DNA of 64,000 nucleotides from an uncultured Porphyromonadaceae bacterium. GTDB taxonomy: Bacteria; Bacteroidota; Bacteroidia; Bacteroidales; Coprobacteraceae. The stretch covers positions 23,020 through 87,019 of the forward strand of contig URAV01000011.1 of the NCBI GenBank assembly GCA_900545915.1, written 5' to 3'. Shown in pieces: positions 17,850 to 27,257 of this stretch; the stretch's first letter is position 1; each line of letters begins with the position of its first letter. The notes below the pieces were generated by a model, which did no database searches, was not told where the DNA came from, and saw only the letters and a list, made by a program, of their open reading frames with translations. The translations under genes were made by a program, and so were the position numbers.

Positions 17850-18569
17850 ATGGAAGAATGGCTATCTCGAACCGAACAGCTTTTAGGAAAAGAGACACTA
17901 TCTACACTGCAAAATTCTCACGTCCTTATCGTCGGTGTAGGCGGAGTTGGTGCGTATGCTGCCGAGATGGTTTGCAGAGCCGGAGTTCAAGAAATAACCA
18001 TTGTTGATGGGGATAATATAAACCCGACGAATATCAACCGACAACTAATCGCAACACATAGTACGATAGGTAAACCCAAGACCCAAGTTCTGGCACAACG
18101 GTTATTAGATATTAACCCCCGACTCAATATACATATAAAGCAGCTATATATGGATGAAATCCAAACCGGACTATTGCTGGATGAAGCAAAATACGATTAT
18201 GCAATCGATGCGATCGATACCCTCAGCCCCAAAATCGCACTATTGACAGGCTGTTTGAAACGAAAAATAAAAGTCATATCCTCGATGGGTGCGGGCGGGC
18301 GTATCGATCCTACACGCATCGCATACGCAGATATTTCGGAAACATACCATTGCGCTTTAGCCAAAGCCGTAAGAAAAAGACTGAAAGATGCAGGTATAAA
18401 CAAAGGTATTAAAGTCGTTTTCTCCTCGGAACAACCTGACCGCAATGCGATTATACGGACAGATGAAGAACGAAATAAAAAATCGACAGTCGGAACGATT
18501 TCCTATCTGCCGGCAATCTTCGGATGTTATTTAGCTGCCTATGTCATACGCAAACTTTCACAAAAATGA
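17850..18569 (+). CDS. tcdA: tRNA threonylcarbamoyladenosine dehydratase (TcdA/CsdL)
   Basis: A 239-residue cytoplasmic ThiF/E1-like enzyme that activates t6A37 in ANN-decoding tRNAs with ATP and cyclises it to ct6A. The nucleotide-binding loop is [13 protein letters not shown] (~residues 28-40). The family block [20 protein letters not shown] follows, and then [18 protein letters not shown], which is typical of TcdA rather than of ThiF or MoeB. No C-terminal rhodanese domain is present. Length is a little shorter than the E. coli protein. Its TGA overlaps the ATG of the ABC ATPase by 4 bp, the first of three such junctions. Confidence 0.88.
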   Translation: MEEWLSRTEQLLGKETLSTLQNSHVLIVGVGGVGAYAAEMVCRAGVQEITIVDGDNINPTNINRQLIATHSTIGKPKTQVLAQRLLDINPRLNIHIKQLYMDEIQTGLLLDEAKYDYAIDAIDTLSPKIALLTGCLKRKIKVISSMGAGGRIDPTRIAYADISETYHCALAKAVRKRLKDAGINKGIKVVFSSEQPDRNAIIRTDEERNKKSTVGTISYLPAIFGCYLAAYVIRKLSQK

Positions 18570-19246
18570 TCGATATTATAAATATACATAAAAGTTACGG
18601 ATCTCTCGAAGTGTTGAAAGGAATCAATGCCCATATCGACAAAGGAGAGATCGTCTCTATCGTAGGTCCCAGTGGAGCGGGGAAAACAACACTATTGCAA
18701 ATCATAGGAACTCTGGATAAACCGGATTCGGGAGAAATACAAATTGGAGAGATCCGGATCGGGAAATTAAAAGAGAAAGAGTTGTCTGCTTTCCGAAACA
18801 ACCACATCGGTTTTGTATTTCAGTTTCACCAATTACTCCCTGAATTTACAGCTATCGAAAATGTTATGATTCCGGCATTAATCCGAAAAGAAAAATCTTC
18901 GGTCGCCCGTAAACGGGCAAAAGAGATACTGGACTATCTAAACCTATCGGATAGAATGGGACACAAACCTGCTCAATTATCCGGCGGAGAAAAACAAAGA
19001 GTGGCTGTAGCCCGTGCATTGATAAACCAGCCGGATGTCATTTTAGCAGACGAGCCGTCCGGCAGTCTCGACACTCAAAATAAAGAAGAGTTACACAAGC
19101 TCTTCTTCGACCTGAGAAACGAAATGGGGCAAACATTTGTTATTGTTACGCACGATGAATCTTTAGCTTTAATTACAGATCGGGTGATACACATGAAAGA
19201 TGGACAGATAATTACTCCGGAAGAGAACATAAACGAGGTCTTATGA
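18566..19246 (+). CDS. ABC transporter ATPase, LolD/MacB-like
   Basis: A 226-residue ATP-binding subunit. Walker A is GPSGAGKTT (residues 34-42), then the Q-loop in [20 protein letters not shown], the signature [15 protein letters not shown], and Walker [13 protein letters not shown]. The [19 protein letters not shown] block is characteristic of LolD and related MacB-class ATPases, which extract lipoproteins from the inner membrane. No permease (LolC/E) is next to it, so its membrane partner must be encoded elsewhere. The start is the ATG at 18566, overlapping the tcdA stop; the frame extends upstream within tcdA only as an open shadow. The NigD-like gene overlaps its stop by 4 bp. Confidence 0.88.
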   Translation: MIDIINIHKSYGSLEVLKGINAHIDKGEIVSIVGPSGAGKTTLLQIIGTLDKPDSGEIQIGEIRIGKLKEKELSAFRNNHIGFVFQFHQLLPEFTAIENVMIPALIRKEKSSVARKRAKEILDYLNLSDRMGHKPAQLSGGEKQRVAVARALINQPDVILADEPSGSLDTQNKEELHKLFFDLRNEMGQTFVIVTHDESLALITDRVIHMKDGQIITPEENINEVL

Positions 19247-19908
19247 AACGGTCATTTCAACTTATACTATTTTTGACAATTGTAATTCTCAGCGCCTGCA
19301 ATGACGATGTCCGATACGATTATGGAAATTTTCGAATGGACTTTGTAACGGTTCTCTCTCCAGAAGAAGGAATACGGTTTCTCAGAGATGACGGGATCAT
19401 CTTGCTCTCCGAAACAGCAAACGACGCAGATAACGAATATCTCGTTACCGGAAAAAGAATCCTATTGAGATATATACCCGGAGAACAAATTTCTCAAACA
19501 GAATTATCGGCAAAGATACAATCGATAACCTTCATTCCAGAAGGAGATATAACTTTTGTTTCACGAAAAGAACAAACCGAATCATTCGGCAGTGACCCGC
19601 TATATATTATCTCGCTTTGGCCTGGAGGCGGATATTTAAACCTCCGGTATAAAATAGAACAAAATAATGACAAACACCAGTTCGCTTTATTTTATATTCA
19701 AGAAAACCAAGTTTCGCCGGATACGATTTTTCTTGAATTACGGCACAAAGCAGACAGCGATAATCCGGGCTATCTAAGCAAAGGTTATGCCGCATTCTCT
19801 TTACAAAAAATACAAGATAAGATTCCGGAAGTAAAAGCCATAAAAGTCAATGCAAACATAAGCAATCTAAAACAACAATATTTTATATTTAATACACAAA
19901 CATTATGA
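19243..19908 (+). CDS. NigD-like lipoprotein
   Basis: A 221-residue lipoprotein with signal peptide and lipobox ILSAC (Cys19), followed by acidic NDD residues, which in Bacteroidetes can favour surface export. The body reads as beta-rich: an N-terminal OB-like part with the GKRILLRY block, and a C-terminal sandwich with YLNLRYKI and FLELRHKAD. This matches the NigD-like two-domain family. NigD proteins take their name from a bacteriocin locus, but their function is not established. It is translationally coupled through ATGA overlaps to the LolD-like ATPase before it and to the DUF3467 gene after it, which hints at lipoprotein trafficking or envelope maintenance. Confidence 0.75.
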   Translation: MKRSFQLILFLTIVILSACNDDVRYDYGNFRMDFVTVLSPEEGIRFLRDDGIILLSETANDADNEYLVTGKRILLRYIPGEQISQTELSAKIQSITFIPEGDITFVSRKEQTESFGSDPLYIISLWPGGGYLNLRYKIEQNNDKHQFALFYIQENQVSPDTIFLELRHKADSDNPGYLSKGYAAFSLQKIQDKIPEVKAIKVNANISNLKQQYFIFNTQTL

Positions 19909-20207
19909 ACGAAAAGAACCAATTACAAATAGAACTCAGTGCCGAAGTTGCAGAAGGCATATACTCCAATCTTGCAGTCATCTCCCACTCTTCTTCTGAG
20001 TTTGTGGTCGACTTTATCCGTATTATGCCGGGAATTCCTAAAGCTCCTGTGAAATCACGAATCGTACTTACTCCCGAACATGCAAAGCGACTGATGTTCG
20101 CATTACAAGAAAATATTATAAAATACGAAAAACAATTCGGTAATATCCGAATTACCGAACCAGAAAACAATATTCCTCCGTTCATGACTCCCGGAGGTGA
20201 AGCTTAG
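19905..20207 (+). CDS. DUF3467 domain protein
   Basis: A 100-residue cytoplasmic protein with the DUF3467 pattern: IYSNLAVISHSSSEFVVDFI, then KSRIVLTPEHAKRLMFALQE and a KYEKQFGNI helix. The function is unknown; small size and beta-then-helix layout are typical. It is the last member of the ATGA-overlapping set. Its TAG stop lies inside the first bases of the downstream repeat element (TTAGAGC at 20204), so the element's insertion or presence defines the end of the protein. Confidence 0.82.
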   Translation: MNEKNQLQIELSAEVAEGIYSNLAVISHSSSEFVVDFIRIMPGIPKAPVKSRIVLTPEHAKRLMFALQENIIKYEKQFGNIRITEPENNIPPFMTPGGEA

Positions 20208-20382
20208 AGCTTGTATAAATTTTGCTCGGGTCAGTTTTGAGAGTTTCTTTCGAGGATATTTTTCTGATTTTACAAGGAGGATAGCGGGCTATCTGACGAG
20301 GAAAAACAGGAAAATAGACCGGAAGAAAACGCAAAGATGACCTGATAATATTTTTTTATTGGAAAATTTATACAGGCTCTAA
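20204..20382 (+). repeat. GAGCCTGT intergenic repeat, full copy
   Basis: A 179-bp reference copy with inverted ends TTAGAGCTTGTATAAATTTT and AAAATTTATACAGGCTCTAA. The centre holds the small palindrome GATAGCGGGCTATC and the shared block GACCGGAAGAAAACGCAAAG. Oriented with the plus-strand genes on both sides, it could fold into one long hairpin when transcribed. Confidence 0.88.
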
Positions 20383-20407
20383 GAGCCTGTATAAATTTCT
20401 ATCCGAG
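20381..20407 (+). repeat. Adjacent terminal fragment of the same repeat
   Basis: Directly after the full copy the sequence restarts with AAGAGCCTGTATAAATTTCT and then leaves the family pattern after about 27 bp. It is either a nested or tandem remnant, or a target-side duplication of the element end. Confidence 0.6.
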
Positions 20408-20466
20408 ATAAATAATGGAGTTTAGAAGATTTTTAATCATTTAAAATAAAAAGTTTTCCTCGAATT

Positions 20467-20940
20467 ATGAAAACATATACTATCAATGATTTCGGAAAAA
20501 TAGAAGAGATTATCAAGAGTGCACAAACCTGCTTTATAGGAATAAACAATCCTGAGGGTGCTCCATATATTATCCCGATGAATTTCGGATATGAAAACGG
20601 AATTTTTTATTTACACTCAGGACCTGAAGGGAAAAAAACGGAACTCATTCGTAATGATAACCGAATAAGTCTATCTCTCCACGGAAATACCAAATTAGTA
20701 TTCCAACACCCCGAAGTAGCTTGCAGTTACAGCATGGCTGCCGAGAGTATTGTATGCGAAGGAAAAGTTAAACTCATAACTGATTATGATGAAAAAATTC
20801 GCTGCCTAAATATCATAATGCGACACTACACCGATCGAGAGTTCAAATATAATGCCCCAGCAGTGAATAATATCTGCATTTGGGAAATAAAACCGGAACA
20901 AATATTTTGTAAATCTTTCGGGAACTCAGCAAAAAGATAA
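20467..20940 (+). CDS. Pyridoxamine 5'-phosphate oxidase-family (FMN-binding split barrel) protein
   Basis: A 157-residue cytoplasmic protein of the PNPOx-like split-barrel family, related to NimA-type proteins. Landmarks are CFIGINNPEGAPYIIPMNFGYENGIFYLHSG near residues 20-55, NDNRISLSLHG, and the late block EGKVKLITDYDEK followed by a histidine-containing helix. It is not the vitamin B6 PNPOx itself, since it lacks the full PdxH length. Such proteins bind FMN or heme and may act as reductases, including on nitroimidazoles, but the substrate cannot be assigned. It stands alone after the repeat and before cysS, which has its own promoter. Confidence 0.8.
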   Translation: MKTYTINDFGKIEEIIKSAQTCFIGINNPEGAPYIIPMNFGYENGIFYLHSGPEGKKTELIRNDNRISLSLHGNTKLVFQHPEVACSYSMAAESIVCEGKVKLITDYDEKIRCLNIIMRHYTDREFKYNAPAVNNICIWEIKPEQIFCKSFGNSAKR

Positions 20941-20965
20941 ATAGTACAATGAAATCCGTATCCTG

Positions 20966-20998
20966 ATTGTCTTAATTTCTCTCAAATCATTACCTTTG
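20966..20998 (+). promoter_or_regulatory. Promoter of cysS
   Basis: TACCTTTG (20991-20998) matches TAnnTTTG, and ATTG (20966-20969) lies at -33-like spacing of 21 bp. The cysS ATG follows 22 bp after the -7 box. This is one of the better promoter matches in the window. Confidence 0.6.
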
Positions 20999-21020
20999 TA
21001 ATGTGTAATTAAATAAAAAC

Positions 21021-22499
21021 ATGGAACATAAACTTAATATTTACAACACGCTCAGCAGAAAGAAAGAACTTTTTATTCCGCTCAATTCTCCGTATGTAGG
21101 CATGTATGTCTGCGGACCTACGGTTTATGGAGATGGGCATCTCGGGCATGCCCGTCCGGCAATTACTTTCGACCTGCTTTTCCGTTATCTGAAGCATCTC
21201 GGATATAAAGTCCGTTATGTACGCAACATTACAGACGTAGGACATCTCGAAAACGATGCGGACGAAGGAGAAGATAAAATTGCAAAAAAAGCGCGGCTCG
21301 AGCAATTAGAACCGATGGAAGTAGTACAATACTATCTTAACCGATACCACAAAGCAATGGAAGCCTTGAATGTTCTTCCGCCCAGCATAGAGCCTCATGC
21401 TTCAGGTCATATTATAGAACAAATCGAATATATAAAAAAAATATTGGATGCAGGATACGCATACATTAGCGACGGATCGGTTTATTTCGATGTAGAAAAA
21501 TATAATAAAGACTTTCATTACGGAAAACTTTCCGGACGTAATATCGACGAACTGCTCAATACGACACGGGCTCTTGACGGACAACAAGAAAAACGCAACA
21601 GCGTCGATTTCGCTCTTTGGAAAAAAGCCTCACCCGAACATATCATGCGGTGGCCCTCACCATGGAGTGACGGTTTTCCCGGTTGGCATCTCGAATGTTC
21701 CGCTATGGGAACAAAATATTTAGGAGAAGAATTCGATATTCACGGAGGAGGTATGGATCTACTCTTTCCGCATCACGAATGCGAAATCGCACAATCCGTA
21801 GCGGCACAAGGAAAAGAAACCGTACATTACTGGATGCATAACAACATGATTACGATCAACGGACAGAAAATGGGGAAATCCTTAGGTAACTTCATCACAT
21901 TAGACCAGTTCTTTACCGGAGATCATAAACTGTTATCTCAACCATTCAGTCCCATGACAATACGGTTCTTTATCTTGCAAGCACATTACCGCAGTACGCT
22001 TGATTTCAGTAACGATGCTCTCATCGCTGCAGAAAAAGCATATCAACGGCTTAGTGAAGGCTGGGAAAATCTCAATAAGATCATTCCGGGAACAGACTCT
22101 ACCGTAGATATTAAAAATCTTCGGGAAAAATGTTACGAAGCAATGAACGATGACTTGAGCTCCCCGATTGTCATTTCATACCTATTCGATGCTGTTCGCA
22201 TCATCAATACAATCCTTTCCGGCAAAGCCTCTATAAACGAAACCGATTTACAGGAACTCAAAGACATATTTCAAACATTCATGTTCGATATATTAGGGTT
22301 AAAAGTAGAAAATAGTACAATGAGCAACGCTTCTAACGAAGCTTACGAAAAAGCTGTCGATCTATTGCTCGATGTACGCCAAGAAGCAAAGAGTCATAAA
22401 GATTGGCAAACAGCAGACTTCATCCGCAATAAACTCTCTGAAATCGGATTTGAAATTAAAGACACCAAAGACGGTGCTGAATGGAAATTAAATAAATAA
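21021..22499 (+). CDS. cysS: Cysteinyl-tRNA synthetase
   Basis: A 492-residue class I aminoacyl-tRNA synthetase that charges tRNA-Cys. The signatures are [16 protein letters not shown] (zinc Cys31 and HIGH motif as HLGH at ~40), [26 protein letters not shown] (further zinc ligands), HHECEIAQS and the KMSKS loop as KMGKS (~283). The C-terminal DALR-like region and the ARG-rich end are of normal length. Promoter and ATG are well placed. A hairpin terminator follows. Confidence 0.96.
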   Translation: MEHKLNIYNTLSRKKELFIPLNSPYVGMYVCGPTVYGDGHLGHARPAITFDLLFRYLKHLGYKVRYVRNITDVGHLENDADEGEDKIAKKARLEQLEPMEVVQYYLNRYHKAMEALNVLPPSIEPHASGHIIEQIEYIKKILDAGYAYISDGSVYFDVEKYNKDFHYGKLSGRNIDELLNTTRALDGQQEKRNSVDFALWKKASPEHIMRWPSPWSDGFPGWHLECSAMGTKYLGEEFDIHGGGMDLLFPHHECEIAQSVAAQGKETVHYWMHNNMITINGQKMGKSLGNFITLDQFFTGDHKLLSQPFSPMTIRFFILQAHYRSTLDFSNDALIAAEKAYQRLSEGWENLNKIIPGTDSTVDIKNLREKCYEAMNDDLSSPIVISYLFDAVRIINTILSGKASINETDLQELKDIFQTFMFDILGLKVENSTMSNASNEAYEKAVDLLLDVRQEAKSHKDWQTADFIRNKLSEIGFEIKDTKDGAEWKLNK

Positions 22500-22521
22500 T
22501 AATCGTCTATAAAAAACATAG

Positions 22522-22569
22522 GGAGTTTTCTGCATAAACAATATGGCGGGAAGCTCCTTTTCTATTTTA
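22522..22569 (+). terminator. Terminator after cysS
   Basis: The stem GGAGTTTTCTGC / GCGGGAAGCTCC is 12 bp with G-U pairs and a 12-nt loop, followed by TTTTCTATTTTAT. It lies 22 bp past the cysS stop and ends close to the thioesterase start. Confidence 0.65.
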
Positions 22570-22584
22570 TAAAAAGAAAATATT

Positions 22585-22965
22585 ATGGATTATATCGAAT
22601 TTTTTAAAAATGACCGTTTCGCAACAGAAGCCGGCATTATACTTTCTGAAGTCCGTCCCGGATATGCAAAAGCCGAACTAAAAATAAACGAACACCACCT
22701 GAATGCAGGAAACGTCGTTCAAGGAGGAGCATTGTTTACTTTAGCGGATCTGGCGATTGCCGCTGCCGCTAACGCTAACGGACGTTTGGCGTTCTCTATA
22801 CAGTCAGATATTCGGTTTCTTGAAAGCGCCACGATCGGAGAAACATTGATCGCAGAAGCTCAAGAAATTTTACTACATAAAACGATCTGTCACTATAAAG
22901 CGAACATCACCACCGAAAATGGCCGGCTTATTGCCGTTTGCGATGGAATATGTTATAGAAAATAA
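22585..22965 (+). CDS. PaaI-family hotdog thioesterase
   Basis: A 126-residue cytoplasmic hotdog-fold protein, probably hydrolysing an acyl-CoA thioester. The family core is visible as HHLNAGNVVQGGALFTLADLAIAAAAN (hot-dog helix, with Gly-Gly and the Asp in LADLA), then LESATIGETLIAEAQEI. Length is normal for PaaI/YdiI-like enzymes. The ATG is 15 bp after the cysS terminator region. The acyl substrate cannot be inferred. The next gene begins ~150 bp later. Confidence 0.85.
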   Translation: MDYIEFFKNDRFATEAGIILSEVRPGYAKAELKINEHHLNAGNVVQGGALFTLADLAIAAAANANGRLAFSIQSDIRFLESATIGETLIAEAQEILLHKTICHYKANITTENGRLIAVCDGICYRK

Positions 22966-23112
22966 GATTACAGGATCGTTTCAAAAAAATGGAAATAGTT
23001 CCATAAAATAAATTACGGGATATATTGATTCGATACATTCCTATCTGCGAGGAGAATATTATATTACTTTGGTTACTCAAATACTTGAATCCAAAACCAA
23101 AACACAATAACA

Positions 23113-26100
23113 ATGAAAAAATCTCTCCTCGCAGGAATATTCCTGCTCACTACACTGTTACCTGCGTCTGCGCAAAACTTATTACAAGACGGAGGTTTCG
23201 AAAACACCAAAACGTACGATTATGCAAACAACAAATCGACTGGTGAACTACCTCGAATTTCAGCCTTAGGCAAATTAGGCAGCAATACGGAGACCAATAA
23301 TCCGGTAATGGAGGCAGAAACAGTCGTACAAGGTTCTTGGTATCGTAAATCGGCAAACAGCGGATATAATCACGGGAAAATCGTTACCGATGATTATGCA
23401 GAAGGTGAAAAAGCGCTGAATCTGAGTATCACTGCCGGCAGTACGACAGCCAAACTGGACACATGGGATAACAATACCGCTATTCAATATGTCACAATAG
23501 ATCGTACAAAACAATATGTTCTAAAATTTAAAGCAAAAAATTTAGTCGGAAATTATCCGGTTTTCGCCGGGATGTCTGTAGGCGGAGGTTACGAAGTGTC
23601 CGGTAGCGACTGGATAACATTATCTTCGAACTGGGAAGAATATTCTCTTACGATAGACCCGACACAACACCAAGCCTCCGACACACATTACAGCGATGGC
23701 GATTTTCAAAAATCAGGAGTCGTATTCGGAAACAGAACAGAGTATGACGAAAATAACAAATCTCTTGAATCTTCTATACTTATCGATGATGTTCGCCTAT
23801 ATGAAAAAGGTAGCGAACCGGAAGAGGGGGATGTAAAAGACTTTATTATTAACGGAAACTTCGAAACCGGAGAGCCCAACACGAGTATCGTTACAGGAAC
23901 TGACAAATGGGGCGACTTTGTCGGGAAATGGGCTCTTGTCATTAAAGACAAATCTACAGGAACAGGAAGCATCACGACCGAAGATGTTCATAATGGTAGC
24001 CAAGCACTAAAAGTAGAATTGACCAATATCTCTGCACGTTATCATTTCTTCCTCACTCAAGAGCTTCAAAATTTTACTCCGGGAGAATATACGTTCGCCT
24101 TATGGATGAAAGCATCAAAAGCGGATATACCGTTCAGAGTAGATTTTTCTATTGACGATGACAATATAGATGTCGTTAAATCTGCACAAACGACCGCAAT
24201 CGAATGGACTCGTTATGAAATAAAAGTCGATCTCTCGGATAAAACATCAGAAGATCTTTCCACCCTTCGCATACGCATCCGCCCCAATTGTGAATCAGGA
24301 GGATCGGTACAAAATGAAGCCGTTACTTACTATATCGATGACATCAGCTTTACATCGACCTCCTCTGAAGAAGAAAAACCCGATGAAGGAGAGCAAAAAG
24401 AATTCATCACCAATGGAGATTTCGAAATCGGAGATCCCAATTCAAGTATTGTTATGGGGACAGATCCGTGGGGATCTAATTTAGTGAATACTTGGGGACT
24501 TGTCATTAAAGACGGATCTACCGGAACAGGAACTATTACGACCGAAGAAGTACACGGAGGCAGTCAGGCTCTAAAAATCGATTTAACGAACATTAATTAC
24601 CGATACCGATTCTTTCTCGCCCAAGAAGTCAAGAATCTTGCTCCAGCAGAATACACTTTTGTCATGTGGATGAAAGCATCAAAAGCAGGAATTCCTTTCC
24701 GAGTAGATTTCTCAATAAGCAACACAGTTGATGTTCTTACGTCCTCACAAACAACATCCACCGAATGGACTCGCTACGAAATAAAGGTCGATATGTCAAG
24801 CATTAAAGCAACCGACTTATCTACTTGCCGTATAAGTATCCGCCCCAATTGTACATCAGGAGGATCAGTACAAAACGAAGCCGTTACTTACTACCTTGAT
24901 GATATCAGCTTTAAAGGAATCGTACCGGACGTGATCATATTTCAACCAGAGCCGTATTTGCAAAGCAAAACAACCGAAAGTATTTTGATCAACTGGCGAA
25001 GTGCCGATGGAGAAAAAGGTGTACCAACCGTAGAATACGGAACTACCGATCTGAATCTCACGGCAACAGGTACGACAAAATCCGTAGGAAGTTTGAAATG
25101 GTCCGGTGTGCGACTGACCGGTTTATTGCCTGATACCGAGTACCAATACCGTTGCCGGATCGGTGATAATATTTCTGAAGTCTACAAATTCCGTACACTT
25201 CCGGATAAAAACGTAAGCCGGAAAATCCGTTTCCTCTCATTCGGAGACTCACATGAGGCCAGCTCTGTAACACCGGTACGGGAAGCTGCATTAAAATTCT
25301 TAAAACAGGAATTCGGAGAAGATTTACAAAACCATTTTGATTTCATTACATGTACCGGAGATATTATCTATAATTATGGACAATATGAAAATGAATTTGT
25401 AGAATCGCTCTTTACTCCGAACAAAGAACTTACGAATGCTCTTCCCATGAATATCGCTGCAGGTAATCACGATTTTGAGAAAAACGACTCAGAACATTCA
25501 TATTTCTATGATTTCATGGATTTCACCGATTTGAGCGATGCCGAAGGAGATGCAAAAGGGAAATACTATGCTCAACAAATAGGAAACGCCCTATACATTT
25601 ATTTGAATACCAACCGACAATATCTTTGTCCGACAGATAACAGCAATCAGACTTATCAAACGAACACCGAGACACAATTGAAATGGCTAAAAGATAAGCT
25701 GACAACTGCAGAAAGCGATAACACGATAGACATGGTCTTCATTTTCGGACATCACGGACACAGATACGAGATGTGGTCAGCTCCTGATAATACAGCAACC
25801 CGTGAAGAAATTGCCGAACGGCTGTTCCCGGTATTTGAAAACTCCACAAAAATAAAAATGTATATGTATGGGCATACCCATTCTGTAGAAAGAGGTATCC
25901 TTGAACTCAAAAACGGGAAAAGTATAACCCTTTTCCTGAACGGTAACGGAGGTTCTTATCCTGATTATTTTGGAAAATACAGCACAAACATAGATTATCC
26001 CGAAATACACCGGAATTCAGAGTTTATCGGATTTGCAATTACCGAAGTAGATCCTGTCGAAAAATCATATCAAACGACATATTACGGAGTCTCTCAACGC

Positions 26101-26784
26101 CGACCGGTCAACGGAGCTTCATCAACAACATACATTCGCAAATACGATCCGGCAGAAATAATCGATCAATGGAGTGCGAAATGTGATGCATCCGCACCGA
26201 CAACTCCGACAATGATCAAGCAAGAATATAATGCTACAAACGGAATATTTTCTCTCGAAGCATCACCTGCTACTGATATGATGTCTGCAGAATATCAAAT
26301 AATCAATACAGCAAATCAGGAAATGGTAATCGATACGATTATCCACCGGGAAAATATATTCGGTGTTACCGGATACTTTGAAATCGACGGGAAAATAGAT
26401 TTAGAAAAATCATACCTGCCAGTCGATTTAAACGAAGGAATCGATCTCAGCACTTTCACAGCAAAACTTCCCACAGGAAATTATAAAGCAAAAATCCGTT
26501 ATCGTGATAATAATCTGAATTGGAGCGATTATTCTGATATCAATTCTTCAATCGACAGTCCGGCCGAAACCGATAATGACGTCATCATAGCAGGAGGAAC
26601 AGCAGAAGTCGTGATCGTATCCGATGGTGGAATTGCCGAAATTTACTCCCCTTACGGGGCATTATTAGCCAAAACGATACTGACAAACGGAGAGAATAGG
26701 ATCAATGTCACTCCCGACTCACAAGTAATAGTGCGTGTCATACGGAATAATAAATGTACAGTTAAGAATCTTCGGGTAAAATAA
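23113..26784 (+). CDS. Giant secreted metallophosphatase with three binding modules and type IX-like C-terminus
   Basis: A 1223-residue exported protein. A signal peptide (MKKSLLAGIFLLTTLLPASAQ) leads into three jelly-roll modules of the CBM4/9-like type (~22-230, 240-415, 426-602); the second and third are close duplicates. Next comes a purple-acid-phosphatase-like Fn3 domain (~612-695), then a calcineurin-like metallophosphoesterase (~700-1000) with LSFGDSH (~706), CTGDIIYNYG, AAGNHDFEKN (~782), FGHHGHRYE and YGHTHSVER (~918). All metal-ligand motifs are present. The last ~70 residues resemble a type IX sorting domain (AEIYSPYGALLAK, VIVRVI). It probably removes phosphate from a surface-bound or glycan-linked substrate; the ligand of the modules is unknown. 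Confidence 0.82.
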   Translation: MKKSLLAGIFLLTTLLPASAQNLLQDGGFENTKTYDYANNKSTGELPRISALGKLGSNTETNNPVMEAETVVQGSWYRKSANSGYNHGKIVTDDYAEGEKALNLSITAGSTTAKLDTWDNNTAIQYVTIDRTKQYVLKFKAKNLVGNYPVFAGMSVGGGYEVSGSDWITLSSNWEEYSLTIDPTQHQASDTHYSDGDFQKSGVVFGNRTEYDENNKSLESSILIDDVRLYEKGSEPEEGDVKDFIINGNFETGEPNTSIVTGTDKWGDFVGKWALVIKDKSTGTGSITTEDVHNGSQALKVELTNISARYHFFLTQELQNFTPGEYTFALWMKASKADIPFRVDFSIDDDNIDVVKSAQTTAIEWTRYEIKVDLSDKTSEDLSTLRIRIRPNCESGGSVQNEAVTYYIDDISFTSTSSEEEKPDEGEQKEFITNGDFEIGDPNSSIVMGTDPWGSNLVNTWGLVIKDGSTGTGTITTEEVHGGSQALKIDLTNINYRYRFFLAQEVKNLAPAEYTFVMWMKASKAGIPFRVDFSISNTVDVLTSSQTTSTEWTRYEIKVDMSSIKATDLSTCRISIRPNCTSGGSVQNEAVTYYLDDISFKGIVPDVIIFQPEPYLQSKTTESILINWRSADGEKGVPTVEYGTTDLNLTATGTTKSVGSLKWSGVRLTGLLPDTEYQYRCRIGDNISEVYKFRTLPDKNVSRKIRFLSFGDSHEASSVTPVREAALKFLKQEFGEDLQNHFDFITCTGDIIYNYGQYENEFVESLFTPNKELTNALPMNIAAGNHDFEKNDSEHSYFYDFMDFTDLSDAEGDAKGKYYAQQIGNALYIYLNTNRQYLCPTDNSNQTYQTNTETQLKWLKDKLTTAESDNTIDMVFIFGHHGHRYEMWSAPDNTATREEIAERLFPVFENSTKIKMYMYGHTHSVERGILELKNGKSITLFLNGNGGSYPDYFGKYSTNIDYPEIHRNSEFIGFAITEVDPVEKSYQTTYYGVSQRRPVNGASSTTYIRKYDPAEIIDQWSAKCDASAPTTPTMIKQEYNATNGIFSLEASPATDMMSAEYQIINTANQEMVIDTIIHRENIFGVTGYFEIDGKIDLEKSYLPVDLNEGIDLSTFTAKLPTGNYKAKIRYRDNNLNWSDYSDINSSIDSPAETDNDVIIAGGTAEVVIVSDGGIAEIYSPYGALLAKTILTNGENRINVTPDSQVIVRVIRNNKCTVKNLRVK
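23831..24357 (+). repeat. Internal module duplication, unit 1
   Basis: First of two in-frame ~175-residue units in the secreted phosphatase. Both units contain NGxFExGxPNxSIV, GTGxITTExVHxGSQALK, WMKASKAxIPFRVDFSI, EWTRYEIKVD and SGGSVQNEAVTYY. The nucleotide sequences also remain similar, suggesting fairly recent duplication. Confidence 0.85.
24391..24917 (+). repeat. Internal module duplication, unit 2
   Basis: Second unit of the duplicated jelly-roll module, directly before the Fn3 and phosphatase domains. It differs from unit 1 by scattered substitutions and a small indel in the SISNTVDVLTS region. The linker between units is acidic (SSEEEKPDEGEQK). Confidence 0.85.
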
Positions 26785-26840
26785 ACCCTTCGCTTTTTAA
26801 ACGATCTGCTGATCCAAAAAAAGTTTCAAAATAAATTCTC

Positions 26841-26895
26841 GAAATGACTCCTGAAAAGTTCTTCATTTGACTTTTAGGAGTCATTTCATTTTAAA
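26841..26895 (+). terminator. Terminator after the secreted phosphatase
   Basis: A perfect 12-bp stem GAAATGACTCCT / AGGAGTCATTTC, extended by inner AAAAG/CTTTT pairing, followed by ATTTT. It lies 57 bp after the stop. Confidence 0.8.
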
Positions 26896-27061
26896 CGACT
26901 TTTTATACCTTACTCCCCAATAAAACAAAACTTCCGGTACTTTTTTCAAGAACAAAGTTATTAAAAACAGATATTACTATTTTTTTAGTTTGATTTTAAG
27001 GAGATTTTAATGTATATATTAAGGACTTTTTTCTTACTTTGTTCTTGTTAACTTTTTTCTA

Positions 27062-27237
27062 AAAAGCCTGTCTAAATTTTACTCGGGTTAGGATTGAGAG
27101 TTTCTTTCAAGGATATTTTATCGTTTTTACGAGGAGGATAGCAGACTTCCGGCAAGTGAAAACGGGATAAAAGACCGGAAGAAAACACCCAAATGACCGG
27201 ATAATATTTTTTGTCGGAAAATTTATACAGGCTCTAA
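27062..27237 (+). repeat. GAGCCTGT intergenic repeat, full copy
   Basis: A 176-bp copy from AAAGCCTGTCTAAATTTTAC to TTTATACAGGCTCTAAAC. Its interior includes TGAGAGTTTCTTTCAAGGAT, ACGAGGAGGATAGC and GACCGGAAGAAAAC. It lies immediately upstream of the esterase start and so probably forms part of the esterase leader. Confidence 0.87.
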
Positions 27238-27257
27238 ACATAACACAATTGATAGAA

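Larger units (their letters stand above)
26785..27257 (+). other. Intergenic region with terminator and repeat
   Basis: 473 bp between the phosphatase and the esterase. It contains a strong hairpin terminator (26841-26895), a very AT-rich stretch (26930-27060) with no gene, and a full copy of the GAGCCTGT repeat (27062-27237) that ends 20 bp before the esterase ATG. Confidence 0.7.
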
